Shown piece after piece: positions 1-7,383 of a stretch of 16,860 nucleotides of DNA; the stretch's first letter is position 1, and each line of letters begins with the position of its first letter. Below the pieces are notes generated by a model. That model was not told the DNA's origin. It saw nothing but the letters and a program-made list of their open reading frames with translations, and made no database searches. The translations under genes were made by a program, and so were the position numbers. This stretch comes from an uncultured Roseburia sp. (GTDB lineage: Bacteria; Bacillota; Clostridia; Lachnospirales; Lachnospiraceae), in the NCBI GenBank assembly GCA_947564765.1, contig CANODN010000013.1:1-16860 (forward strand), given 5' to 3'.

Positions 1-2
1 TG

Positions 3-251
3 TCGCGAAACTGGGTTAACGTGGAAAATTCCATGTCCCACTATCTTCCGGATTCCATGGCAAATTTTCTGTTCGTAACGCATCCGAAATATCAGGCAGA
101 AAAGCTTTTTGAAGCATTAAAAGAAGCAGGGATTTATGTCCGTCATTTTAAACATCCCAAGCGTATTGAGAACTATCTGCGGATTACAATTGGAACAAGG
201 GAAGAGATGGAAGCTCTGTTTGCGTTTTTGAAGCAATATGTCAAAGGATAG
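3..251 (+). CDS. hisC: Histidinol-phosphate aminotransferase, C-terminal fragment (5' end outside window)
   Basis: This is the last 82 or so codons of a gene that is open to the left window edge in frame 3. HisC is a PLP-dependent class I/II aminotransferase of about 350 residues that transfers the amino group between histidinol phosphate and 2-oxoglutarate in histidine biosynthesis. The visible part matches the small C-terminal domain: a segment beginning PDSMANFLFV, then EALKEAGIYVRHF, then the ENYLRITIGTREE block that in this family carries the arginine binding the substrate carboxylate. The catalytic lysine lies outside the window. The GTG at 21 is an internal codon, because coding similarity continues to its left and no ribosome-binding site precedes it. 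The stop codon is followed at once by the ribosome-binding site of the next gene, so the two are probably co-transcribed. Another class I/II aminotransferase is possible, but the LRITIG ending fits HisC best. Confidence 0.8.
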   Translation, partial: SRNWVNVENSMSHYLPDSMANFLFVTHPKYQAEKLFEALKEAGIYVRHFKHPKRIENYLRITIGTREEMEALFAFLKQYVKG

Positions 252-260
252 GAGTATGTG

Positions 261-728
261 ATGTTAAAAAAATATTTTTACATTTTTGTGATTTCAATGG
301 TTCCGTTGGTGGAGTTAAGGGGAGCGATTCCGGTTGCAGAAGGACTTAACCTTCCGTTTCTGCCGTCCTATATTGTCTGTATTATCGGAAATATGCTTCC
401 GGTTCCGATCATTTACCTGTTTGCCAGAAAGGTTTTGGAATGGGGAGCAGATAAGCCTCTGATCGGTAGATTTTTCTCTTTCTGTCTGGAAAAAGGAGAG
501 AAAGGCGGACAAAAGCTGCAGGCAAAGGCCGGAAGAGGACTTTTTCTGGCGCTTCTGTTGTTTGTAGGAATTCCGGTGCCCGGAACGGGTGCATGGACGG
601 GAACCCTTGCTGCAAGTATTCTGGATATGGATTTTAAATCCAGTATTATGGCTGTTATGCTTGGGGTTCTGCTGGCAGGCGTTATCATGGGCATAGCAAG
701 TAAAATGGTGTTTGGCGTGTTTGCTTAA
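261..728 (+). CDS. COG2426-type small multidrug export family membrane protein
   Basis: A 155-residue integral membrane protein of the family called putative small multidrug export protein (COG2426, Pfam Sm_multidrug_ex). The family name is historical and transport has not been shown for most members. Signature segments are PLVELRGAIP (residues 15-24) near the N-terminus and PVPGTGAW (105-112) at the start of the third hydrophobic region. About four hydrophobic segments are visible, at roughly 3-17, 30-53, 90-115 and 125-150, with a basic cytoplasmic-looking loop around 65-88. I start it at ATG 261 because AGGAG at 250-254 sits 6 bases upstream; the GTG at 258 would leave only 3. It lies 9 bases after the hisC fragment and ends just before a hairpin terminator, so it is the last gene of that unit. 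Substrate unknown. Confidence 0.85.
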   Translation: MLKKYFYIFVISMVPLVELRGAIPVAEGLNLPFLPSYIVCIIGNMLPVPIIYLFARKVLEWGADKPLIGRFFSFCLEKGEKGGQKLQAKAGRGLFLALLLFVGIPVPGTGAWTGTLAASILDMDFKSSIMAVMLGVLLAGVIMGIASKMVFGVFA

Positions 729-735
729 AATAAAA

Positions 736-779
736 GAGAACCTCCGATGGTATGGCATATCTTCGGAGGCTCTTTTTTT
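736..779 (+). terminator. Probable bidirectional intrinsic terminator between convergent genes
   Basis: CCTCCGA (741-747) pairs perfectly with TCGGAGG (763-769). The stem extends across one A/C mismatch to GAGA/TCTT and is followed on the plus strand by a run of T at 773-779. Read on the minus strand, the same stem is followed by a T-rich tract (complement of 728-735), so it can also end the convergent binding-protein gene that stops at 798. Confidence 0.85.
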
Positions 780-797
780 GCAGTGAAATGGATTTGA

Positions 798-1838
798 CTA
801 TTTATTCGATGCCGAACCGTCTGCAGCGCTTTTAGCGAATTCTGTGGTTATCAGATTTTCATACGGCGGACGGTCGGTAAGCTGACCGGATTCCTCTAAA
901 ATGTCAAGGAGCAGTGTATAAGCATCCTCTGTAAAAATGACATCTTCTTTCCAGGTATCCTGTTTTTGATAACGTTCTACGATGGCGGTGATTGTGGACT
1001 CCTCGGTATCGGGAAACTGGGGAGCAATGGCTTTTGCAATTTCTTCGCTGGTGTGTTCATTGACATACTGCATGCCTTTCTGCAGGGCGTTTGTGAAGGA
1101 TTGGATAATCTGCGGATTATCTTTGATATAGCTTTCCTTTGCAGAAAAGGCGGTATAGGGCACGTAGCCGGAGTCTACGCCTAAAGAGGCGACAACGTAA
1201 CCGGCATGTTCTGTTTCCAGGGCGGTGGCTGAAGGCTCAAACTCTACCGTAAAATCTCCCTGTCCGCCTGAAAATGCCGCTGCAGTGGAGCCAAAGTCAA
1301 TGCTCTGGTCAATCATAAGATCTGCCATAGGATCGATGTTATTCTTCTTTAAAACGAATTCAAACACCATTTCCGGCATACCGCCTGCCCTGCCTCCAAG
1401 CACATTCTTGCCCTTCAGATCGCTCCACTTAAAATCTTCTGCAGGCTCTCTCGCCACCAGGAAATTTCCTGCGCGCTGGGTAAGCTGTGCAAAATTTAAT
1501 ACAACATCAGAAGCGCCTTCGTTATAAGTGTACACAGTGGTTTCCGGTCCCATAAAACCGATGTCTGCTTCCCCGGAGAGTACGGCAGTCATTGTTTTGT
1601 CGGCTCCAAACCCCGTAACAAGCTCCAAATCAATTCCCTCTTCTTTAAAATAGCCTTCCTCTATAGCGGCATACATAGGAGCATAAAAAATAGAATGGGC
1701 AACTTCATTTAATACAACTTTTTTCCCGGGAGTACTGCCGGCCTTTTTACTGCCGCAGCCGGTCAGGGCCAGTAAAGACATCGACAGAATAAGAAGCAGC
1801 GCCAGAGCGCTTTTTTTAAAATGAAACTGAACTAACAA
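798..1838 (-). CDS. ABC transporter substrate-binding lipoprotein, NMT1/SsuA/THI5-like
   Basis: A 346-residue exported lipoprotein. The N-terminus is a lipoprotein signal peptide: FKK, a hydrophobic core, and the lipobox LTGC with Cys28 as the probable lipidated residue. The mature part has the type II periplasmic-binding fold features of the NMT1/SsuA/TauA group: NEVAHSIFYAPMYAAIEEGYF near the start, then FGADKTMTAVLSGEADIGFMG, and a DLKGKNVLGGRAGGMPE segment where one lobe begins. The family binds nitrate, sulfonates, taurine or thiamine-pyrimidine precursors; I cannot tell which. I chose TTG at 1838 because GGAGG lies 8 bases upstream of it. The longer ATG at 1853 overlaps that GGAGG and has no Shine-Dalgarno of its own. 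No permease or ATPase gene is adjacent on either side, so this is an orphan binding protein here. Confidence 0.85.
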   Translation of the reverse strand: MLVQFHFKKSALALLLILSMSLLALTGCGSKKAGSTPGKKVVLNEVAHSIFYAPMYAAIEEGYFKEEGIDLELVTGFGADKTMTAVLSGEADIGFMGPETTVYTYNEGASDVVLNFAQLTQRAGNFLVAREPAEDFKWSDLKGKNVLGGRAGGMPEMVFEFVLKKNNIDPMADLMIDQSIDFGSTAAAFSGGQGDFTVEFEPSATALETEHAGYVVASLGVDSGYVPYTAFSAKESYIKDNPQIIQSFTNALQKGMQYVNEHTSEEIAKAIAPQFPDTEESTITAIVERYQKQDTWKEDVIFTEDAYTLLLDILEESGQLTDRPPYENLITTEFAKSAADGSASNK

Positions 1839-1929
1839 TAGAAAGTCCTCCATGAAATAAAAATTATATTATATGTTATGTGGAAAACAAAAAAATGACA
1901 CGGCAGTATTTTGAAAAGCAAAGGAAAAC

Positions 1930-1959
1930 TTGACAAACCAAAACCTTGCAGTCTACAAT
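1930..1959 (+). promoter_or_regulatory. Sigma-A-type promoter of proS
   Basis: TTGACA (1930-1935) and TACAAT (1954-1959) are separated by 18 bases, placing the start near 1966. The leader before proS is then only about 47 bases, too short for a T-box riboswitch, so control by tRNA-Pro through a T-box is not expected. The ribosome-binding site is AAAGGA at 1998-2003. The divergent gene at 1838 shares this 174-base gap. On the minus strand I see TATAAT-like sequence (complement of 1863-1873) but no convincing -35. Confidence 0.8.
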
Positions 1960-2012
1960 AAGAAGCGCGGTAAACACGCAGAAAACAGATAAAACAGAAA
2001 GGAATCAAACAA

Positions 2013-3455
2013 ATGGCAAAAGAAAAGAAATTAGTGGAAGCCATTACCTCCATGGAGGAGGATTTTGCACAATGGTACACAGATGTAGTAAAAAAAGCGG
2101 AATTAATTGATTACTCTTCCGTAAAGGGATGCATGATTATCAAGCCGGATGGATATGCCATCTGGGAAAATATTCAGGCAGAGCTGGACCGGAGATTCAA
2201 AGAAACCGGAGTCGAAAATGTATATATGCCGATGTTTATTCCGGAGAGCCTTTTAAATAAAGAAAAAGATCATGTAGAGGGCTTTGCCCCAGAAGTGGCA
2301 TGGGTAACCCACGGGGGGACCAATCCCCTGCAGGAGCGTCTTTGCGTCCGTCCCACATCAGAAACGCTTTTCTGCGATTTTTATAAAAATTTAATCCAGT
2401 CTTACAGAGATTTGCCCAAGGTATATAATCAGTGGTGTTCGGTTGTTCGATGGGAAAAAGAGACAAGGCCGTTTCTTCGTTCCAGAGAGTTTTTATGGCA
2501 GGAAGGCCATACGGCGCATGCGACGGCAGAAGAAGCAGAAGAACGTACCATTCAGATGTTAAACGTTTATGCGGATTTTTGCGAAGAAGTACTTGCCATG
2601 CCGGTTGTCCGGGGTAAAAAGACAGAGAAGGAAAAGTTTGCAGGAGCGGAAGCAACCTATACGATCGAAGCGCTGATGCATGACGGCAAGGCGCTGCAGT
2701 CCGGAACCAGTCATAATTTCGGAGACGGATTTGCAAAAGCCTTCGGTATTCAGTATACGGATAAAGATAATCGCCTGCAGTATGTACATCAGACTTCCTG
2801 GGGCATGACAACCCGTCTGATTGGTGCAATTATTATGGTGCACGGAGACGATTCCGGTCTGGTGCTTCCGCCGAGGGTTGCACCGGTACAGGTCATGGTA
2901 ATCCCCATCCAGCAGCATAAGGAAGGTGTTCTGGACAAAGCGGCAGCGTTAAAGGAACGTCTCGCAGCGGCCGGCATTCGGGTGAAATTGGATGACAGTG
3001 AAAAGAGCCCGGGCTGGAAGTTCTCGGAGCAGGAGATGAGAGGAATTCCCATTCGTATTGAAATCGGCCCGAAGGATATCGAAGCAGGGCAGTGCGTTCT
3101 GGTACGCCGGGATACCAGAGAAAAGACCTTTGTATCATTGGATGATTTGGAAACAAAGACCAGAGAACTTTTAGAGAATATTCAGAAGGATATGTTTGAA
3201 CGGGCCAAAGCACACAGAGACCAGCATATTTACGATGCACACGATTACGAATCGTTTTCAGATATTATCAGGAATAAGCCGGGCTTTATCCGGGGGATGT
3301 GGTGCGAGAGCCAGGAATGTGAGGATAAGCTCAAAGAGGACTTTGCGGCAACGGCACGCTGTATGCCGTTTCACGATCAGGAAGAAATTTCCTCTGTCTG
3401 CGTATGCTGCGGAAAACCGGCGCATAAACTGGTTTACTGGGGAAAGGCATATTAA
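2013..3455 (+). CDS. proS: Prolyl-tRNA synthetase, short archaeal/eukaryote-like type
   Basis: A 480-residue class II aminoacyl-tRNA synthetase that charges tRNA-Pro with proline in the cytoplasm. Class II motif 2 is seen in VVRWEKETRPFLRSREF followed by WQEGHTAHAT, and the proline-site segment RPTSETLFCDF is present. Motif 3 lies in GMTTRLIGAIIMVHGDDSG. Next comes the anticodon-binding domain, starting about VAPVQVMVIPI, and a C-terminal zinc domain with Cys431, Cys436, Cys463 and Cys466. The chain ends in a tyrosine, as is typical of this subtype. It lacks the large editing insertion between motifs 2 and 3 found in the long bacterial type, and the length of about 480 fits. The gene follows its own sigma-A promoter and is followed one base later by the cca start codon. 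Confidence 0.96.
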   Translation: MAKEKKLVEAITSMEEDFAQWYTDVVKKAELIDYSSVKGCMIIKPDGYAIWENIQAELDRRFKETGVENVYMPMFIPESLLNKEKDHVEGFAPEVAWVTHGGTNPLQERLCVRPTSETLFCDFYKNLIQSYRDLPKVYNQWCSVVRWEKETRPFLRSREFLWQEGHTAHATAEEAEERTIQMLNVYADFCEEVLAMPVVRGKKTEKEKFAGAEATYTIEALMHDGKALQSGTSHNFGDGFAKAFGIQYTDKDNRLQYVHQTSWGMTTRLIGAIIMVHGDDSGLVLPPRVAPVQVMVIPIQQHKEGVLDKAAALKERLAAAGIRVKLDDSEKSPGWKFSEQEMRGIPIRIEIGPKDIEAGQCVLVRRDTREKTFVSLDDLETKTRELLENIQKDMFERAKAHRDQHIYDAHDYESFSDIIRNKPGFIRGMWCESQECEDKLKEDFAATARCMPFHDQEEISSVCVCCGKPAHKLVYWGKAY

Positions 3456-3456
3456 G

Positions 3457-4797
3457 ATGAAGATTGTGCTTCCGGATAAAGTCAGCTATATCATTGATAC
3501 ATTTATGCAGGCGGGATATGAGGCATATGCAGTAGGAGGCTGCGTCCGGGACAGTATTCTGGGGAGAGAGCCAAAGGACTGGGATATTACGACTTCTGCA
3601 AAGCCCATGGAAATAAAAGCTCTTTTTCCCAGGACAATTGATACCGGCATTGCCCACGGAACTGTGACGGTTATGCTGGGGAGAGAGGGATTTGAAGTTA
3701 CGACCTACCGGATTGACGGAAAATACGAGGACGCAAGACATCCGAAGGAAGTCACCTTTACACCGAACCTGCTGGAAGACCTGAAACGCCGGGATTTTAC
3801 CATAAATGCCATGGCATACAATGATCAAAACGGACTGGTGGATGCATTTGACGGAATCGGAGACCTGGAACGGAAGGTGATTCGCTGTGTGGGTGATGCG
3901 AAACAGCGGTTTACGGAGGATGCACTGCGTATGATGCGGGCAGTGCGGTTTGCGGCCCAGCTGGGATGTTCCATAGATCCGGATACAAAAGAGGCGATCC
4001 AAACACTTGCGCCTTCCCTTGCATATATCAGTGCGGAACGGATTCAGACAGAGCTTGTGAAGCTTCTGGTGTCTGATCATCCGGATGAGATGCGGACACT
4101 TTATGAAACAGGGCTGACAAAGATGATGATGCCGGAATTTGACGTCATGATGCAGACAGAGCAGAACAATCCCCACCATATTTATACGGTGGGAGAACAT
4201 ACCATTGCAGCGCTGATGCATGCAGAATGCGATAAAGTGCTTCGTCTGACTATGCTGCTTCATGATGTGGCAAAACCTTCCTGCCGGACAACAGACGAAG
4301 AAGGATTGGATCATTTTTACGATCATCAAAGACGGGGAAGCGAAATGGCAAGAGTCATTCTGCGCCGTTTGAAATTTGATAACGATACGACAGACAGAGT
4401 GTGCCGGCTGATTGCAGGGCATGATGACAATCCGCCGGTAACAGAACGGAATATCAGACGGGCAGTTGTCCGTTTGGGCAGTCAGTGCTATCCTGCAATA
4501 TTTGCGGTAAAAAGAGCCGACATACTTGCCCAGAGTGATTATAAACGAACAGAGAAATTACAATATATAGAGGAATATGAAGCGTGCTATAACAGGATTC
4601 TTAATAAAGAGCAGTGTTTATCCCTAAAGGACCTTGCGGTGACGGGTGCCGATTTGATTGCAGCCGGCATGAAGCCGGGGCCGCAGCTTGGAATGGTTCT
4701 TAAGGAGCTTTTTGACATAGTCTTGGAGGACCCGGACAAAAATACAAAAGAATATCTTTTGATGAAAAGCCGGGATGCAGGCAGAAATCAAAGATAA
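3457..4797 (+). CDS. cca: CCA-adding enzyme (tRNA nucleotidyltransferase) with HD domain
   Basis: A 446-residue class II nucleotidyltransferase that adds or repairs the 3' CCA end of tRNAs. The head domain has GGCVRD (27-32), the metal-binding pair Asp41/Asp43 in DWDI, and RRDFTINAMA (111-120). The nucleotide-selecting region has EDALRMMRAVRFAAQLG and the following ERI segment. A C-terminal HD domain shows His248, the His269-Asp270 pair and His322-Asp323, a feature of many such enzymes associated with phosphohydrolase activity. The open frame extends upstream into proS, but I start at ATG 3457: it lies one base after the proS stop, has GGAAAGG 9 bases upstream, and begins the conserved domain. 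Translational coupling with proS is likely, which makes a tRNA-charging and tRNA-maturation pair. Confidence 0.93.
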   Translation: MKIVLPDKVSYIIDTFMQAGYEAYAVGGCVRDSILGREPKDWDITTSAKPMEIKALFPRTIDTGIAHGTVTVMLGREGFEVTTYRIDGKYEDARHPKEVTFTPNLLEDLKRRDFTINAMAYNDQNGLVDAFDGIGDLERKVIRCVGDAKQRFTEDALRMMRAVRFAAQLGCSIDPDTKEAIQTLAPSLAYISAERIQTELVKLLVSDHPDEMRTLYETGLTKMMMPEFDVMMQTEQNNPHHIYTVGEHTIAALMHAECDKVLRLTMLLHDVAKPSCRTTDEEGLDHFYDHQRRGSEMARVILRRLKFDNDTTDRVCRLIAGHDDNPPVTERNIRRAVVRLGSQCYPAIFAVKRADILAQSDYKRTEKLQYIEEYEACYNRILNKEQCLSLKDLAVTGADLIAAGMKPGPQLGMVLKELFDIVLEDPDKNTKEYLLMKSRDAGRNQR

Positions 4798-4820
4798 GGC
4801 GAATACTTTCGAAAACCTTT

Positions 4821-4849
4821 TCATATGCTTAAAAGACACGGAATATACG
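4821..4849 (+). promoter_or_regulatory. Possible sigma-E-like promoter for the CotS-family gene
   Basis: TCATATG (4821-4827) resembles a sigma-E -35 element. AATATACG (4842-4849), 14 bases later, matches 5 of 8 positions of the sigma-E -10 consensus CATACAMT. The position just upstream of the preferred GTG start at 4892 is suitable and a coat gene is an expected sigma-E target. The match is weak and could be chance. Confidence 0.25.
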
Positions 4850-4891
4850 GAATGTAGACGAAGTGGAAAAGATTCGTATGGAGGGGTTTTT

Positions 4892-5956
4892 GTGTATAAT
4901 CGGGAAGAAGAGATTCTGGAACAATATGAAGTGGAAATAAGAAGCACGCTAAAAGGACGCGGAGCCCTTTGCTGTGATACGGACAAAGGTACCATGTTGT
5001 TAAAGGAATTCCGGGGTTCCAAAGAACGGGCCGGTTTTCTGCATAATATACTGGAATATTTATCTGGCAGGGGATTTTCGGCAGAGACGGTGGAACTGTC
5101 AAAGGAAGGAGAAGTTCTGGTAAAAGACGAGATTAGCAATACGTCTTATTTGCTGAAAAACTGGTATCTGGGGCGGGAATGTGATGTAAGAAACCGGGAG
5201 GATATTCTTTCTGCCGTCAGAAAATTAGCAGAGCTTCATAATCTGACAGCAGATTATGATGGCAGTATTCCGGATTTTTTGAAGGCGGAAGAAGGAAGTC
5301 TTCTGCAGGAATACGAGCGGCATAACAGAGAGCTGAATAAGGTCAAAAATTATATCCGCAATAAAAATAAAAAGAATGAGTTTGAAATGCTTTTTATGAA
5401 AGTATACGAGAACTATAAATTGCAGGCGCAGGAAGTAACGGATCAGCTGAAAAAACAGTCAAAGGACCTCGGCGAAGAGTTAAAGCAGCAGATGCGGGGG
5501 CTTTGCCACGGAGACTATAATCAGCACAATGTGCTCCTTTCCCAGGGAGAATGGGTGATTTTGAATTTTGAACAGATGTCGTATGATATTCTGGTACTGG
5601 ATCTTGCGAATTTTATGCGTAAAATTCTGGAAAAATACAATTGGAATACAGGGCTGGGCATAGAGATGATCACAGCTTACGACAGTATCCGTAAAATGCT
5701 GCCGGAAGAATTGGAACAGCTTTATCTGCGTCTGGCATATCCCAAAAAATACTGGAAAATAGCGAATCACTACTGCAGCTCCAGAAAGTCCTGGATTTCC
5801 GGCCGGGATATTGAAAAACTGGAAAAAGTGATCGGGCAGGAGCCTCAGAGAAAGCAGTTTTTAAAAATGCTATTTTATTTCACAACCCAGGGAAAATATG
5901 ATATAATGAGCGTTAGTGAGGAGAACATGCCTGCATGTTCTGCGAATGGTGATTAA
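4892..5956 (+). CDS. CotS-family spore coat protein (kinase-fold)
   Basis: A 354-residue protein of the CotS family, which has the aminoglycoside/choline-kinase fold and is associated with the spore coat. Conserved features are the GRGALCCDTDKGTMLLKEF segment of the N-lobe, HGDYNQHNV (206-214) as the catalytic-loop equivalent with Asp208 and Asn213, and LNFEQ followed by DLANFMRKI. The position normally held by the metal-binding Asp in kinases of this fold is Asn225. A similar Asn occurs in clostridial CotS-like proteins I recall, so activity as a kinase is doubtful. The frame is open from ATG 4775, inside cca. I prefer GTG 4892 because GGAGGGG at 4880-4886 lies 5 bases upstream, the family domain begins there, and the 39 extra residues look unlike the family. 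The last residues are a variable tail that also contains a promoter and a palindrome. Likely role: mother-cell coat assembly; the exact coat member is not identified. Confidence 0.82.
   Translation: MYNREEEILEQYEVEIRSTLKGRGALCCDTDKGTMLLKEFRGSKERAGFLHNILEYLSGRGFSAETVELSKEGEVLVKDEISNTSYLLKNWYLGRECDVRNREDILSAVRKLAELHNLTADYDGSIPDFLKAEEGSLLQEYERHNRELNKVKNYIRNKNKKNEFEMLFMKVYENYKLQAQEVTDQLKKQSKDLGEELKQQMRGLCHGDYNQHNVLLSQGEWVILNFEQMSYDILVLDLANFMRKILEKYNWNTGLGIEMITAYDSIRKMLPEELEQLYLRLAYPKKYWKIANHYCSSRKSWISGRDIEKLEKVIGQEPQRKQFLKMLFYFTTQGKYDIMSVSEENMPACSANGD
5879..5907 (+). promoter_or_regulatory. Extended -10 sigma-A promoter for the PEGA lipoprotein and pgm
   Basis: TTCACA (5879-5884), 17 bases, then TATAAT (5902-5907) preceded by TG one base upstream, an extended -10 element. 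The predicted start is near 5914. The promoter lies inside the last codons of the CotS-family gene, so the downstream pair can be expressed independently of it. Confidence 0.75.
5923..5940 (+). repeat. Perfect palindrome at the start of the PEGA-gene transcript
   Basis: GAACATGC, a 2-base centre CT, then GCATGTTC: 8-base perfect arms. It begins about 10 bases after the predicted start of transcription, a position suited to an operator or a 5' mRNA hairpin. It is not followed by a T run and so is not a terminator. The spacing between GAAC and GTTC does not fit the Gram-positive LexA box. Confidence 0.6.
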
Positions 5957-5985
5957 CGAAGGCAGATTATAATCGGAGAAGATAC

Positions 5986-7365
5986 ATGAAACTACAAAAG
6001 CAGGTTATATTAGCAGTGATGGCTATATCCGCAGCGTTGTTTTTTTGCTCCTGCGGAAGGACTTCTTCCGGAAGCGGTATTTTTCAGGGAAGGATGGGGT
6101 CCGGTACGAAGACAGAGCAGGAGGCAGAGCAGACGCCCCAGCAAGAGACTGACAAAGAGGCAGACCAGACAGATACTCCTTTGTATGTGATAGTAAAAAT
6201 CGATACGGAAGGAAAGGAAGCCGTTTTTGAAAAAGTAAGTAACGGCAGACAGCTGCAGTACCCCTATACAGCAACAACAAGATTTTTGGATAAATACGGA
6301 AACAGCAAGTCGGCGGAATCCTTTCTGCCGGGAGATGTGGCAGAAATTGCCGTTTCCGAAAGCGATCAGGAGCTGGTCAGCGTTCAGCTGTCAGATGCAG
6401 TATGGGTATATGAAGATATTGTAAATTATTCCATAGACGAAAGCATTGGAGCACTGATCGTAGGAAATACAAAATATGCGTATGATCCGGAGCTCTCCAT
6501 TTTTTCCGGAGAAGGACGCATTGGTTTTTCGGATATCAGCGAATCGGATATACTGCGGGCAGTAGGATCAGACAAAAAGCTGATTTCACTGGCAGTCCAG
6601 AAGGGCCATGGTTATCTGGCCCTTGCGAATACGAAGCTGTTTGAAGGAAGCTTTATCTGTGTGGGCGACCGAATTTTTGAGCAGGTGGAGCCGAATATGC
6701 AGATTGAAGTGCCCGAGGGGACCTATTTGGTGACGGTGGCGAACAATGGATACGGCGGCAGCCGTGAAATAGAGATCAAAAGAGATCAGACAGTCGCACT
6801 GAATCTGGATGAACTGAAAGGAGAAGGGCCCAAAGTATGCAAGATCACCTTTGATGTGGGCGTGGAGGGCGCAGTCCTTTGGATTGACGGGAAAAAAGCG
6901 GATTATTCCAAACCCATTGAACTTGCATACGGCGTTCACACCATTGCAGTAGAGGCGGAAGGCTATGATACCATTACAGAAAAGCTGGTGGTAAATTCCA
7001 AAGAGGCAGAGATTGAAATTGCTTTAAATTCGGCTTCGGGAAGTAAAGCTTCGGATACGGACAGCAGTGCGAAAACGGATACGGATACGGACAGCAATAA
7101 TACAAATCAGAATACGAACAATAACAATACTGCCAATAATAATACGGGCGCTGCAGGCCAAAACAACGGAAATACAAATAATAATAACAACAGCAATAAT
7201 AATAACAATAATAATTCCAGTCAGACAGACTATCTGACAACTTTGTATAATCTGCTGACGTCTATTGGCAATACCAATAACAATAACAACAATGCAAACA
7301 GCAGCTCAAACACAGACAGCAACTCAAATTCAAGCACAGATGACGATGATTTGAGGGATGAATAA
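5986..7365 (+). CDS. PEGA-domain lipoprotein with Asn-rich C-terminal tail
   Basis: A 459-residue predicted surface lipoprotein of unknown function. It has a short basic start, a hydrophobic core and Cys23 preceded by Ser as the likely lipidation site. An acidic Gln/Glu/Thr-rich linker follows to about residue 62. Residues 64-205 look like a beta-rich region with no family I recognise. Residues about 218-272 resemble a first PEGA repeat (EVPEGTYLVTVANNGYGG), and 286-347 are a clearer one (GKKADYSKPIELAYGVHTI, then AEGYDTITEKLVV). PEGA domains are beta-sandwich repeats of surface proteins. From 349 to the end the chain is Asn/Ser/Thr/Asp-rich, interrupted by a short amphipathic stretch, DYLTTLYNLLTSIGN, and ends in an acidic cluster. 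GGAG at 5975-5978 precedes the ATG by 7 bases. It sits 18 bases before pgm and probably shares its transcript. Confidence 0.72.
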   Translation: MKLQKQVILAVMAISAALFFCSCGRTSSGSGIFQGRMGSGTKTEQEAEQTPQQETDKEADQTDTPLYVIVKIDTEGKEAVFEKVSNGRQLQYPYTATTRFLDKYGNSKSAESFLPGDVAEIAVSESDQELVSVQLSDAVWVYEDIVNYSIDESIGALIVGNTKYAYDPELSIFSGEGRIGFSDISESDILRAVGSDKKLISLAVQKGHGYLALANTKLFEGSFICVGDRIFEQVEPNMQIEVPEGTYLVTVANNGYGGSREIEIKRDQTVALNLDELKGEGPKVCKITFDVGVEGAVLWIDGKKADYSKPIELAYGVHTIAVEAEGYDTITEKLVVNSKEAEIEIALNSASGSKASDTDSSAKTDTDTDSNNTNQNTNNNNTANNNTGAAGQNNGNTNNNNNSNNNNNNNSSQTDYLTTLYNLLTSIGNTNNNNNNANSSSNTDSNSNSSTDDDDLRDE

Positions 7366-7383
7366 AACAATAGGAGGAAAAAG

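Noticed and set aside
21..251. A complete small gene starting at GTG 21
   Set aside because: The frame stays open to the window edge and the protein is plainly the end of a larger aminotransferase. No ribosome-binding site precedes the GTG.
1839..1929. Promoter for the minus-strand binding-protein gene
   Set aside because: TATAAT-like sequence is present in an AT-rich stretch, but no -35 hexamer lies at a suitable distance, so I did not list it as a feature.
1960..2012. T-box riboswitch upstream of proS
   Set aside because: The promoter leaves a leader of only about 47 bases, with no T-box sequence and no terminator hairpin.
3196..3456. Upstream extension of the cca open frame into proS
   Set aside because: The 87 extra residues overlap the zinc domain of proS and match no family, and ATG 3457 has a good ribosome-binding site and starts the conserved domain.
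3331..4422. A 363-codon open frame on the minus strand, antisense to cca
   Set aside because: It lies wholly opposite a gene with all CCA-enzyme motifs. Its translation is rich in Cys, His, Ile and Arg with no recognisable domain, as expected for a shadow frame.
5923..5940. LexA (SOS) box at GAACATGCCTGCATGTTC
   Set aside because: The Gram-positive LexA site has GAAC and GTTC 4 bases apart; here they are 10 apart.
7081..7340. Microsatellite or tandem DNA repeat in the Asn-rich tail of the PEGA lipoprotein
   Set aside because: The codons alternate irregularly between AAT and AAC and are broken by other residues. No fixed-length DNA unit repeats.
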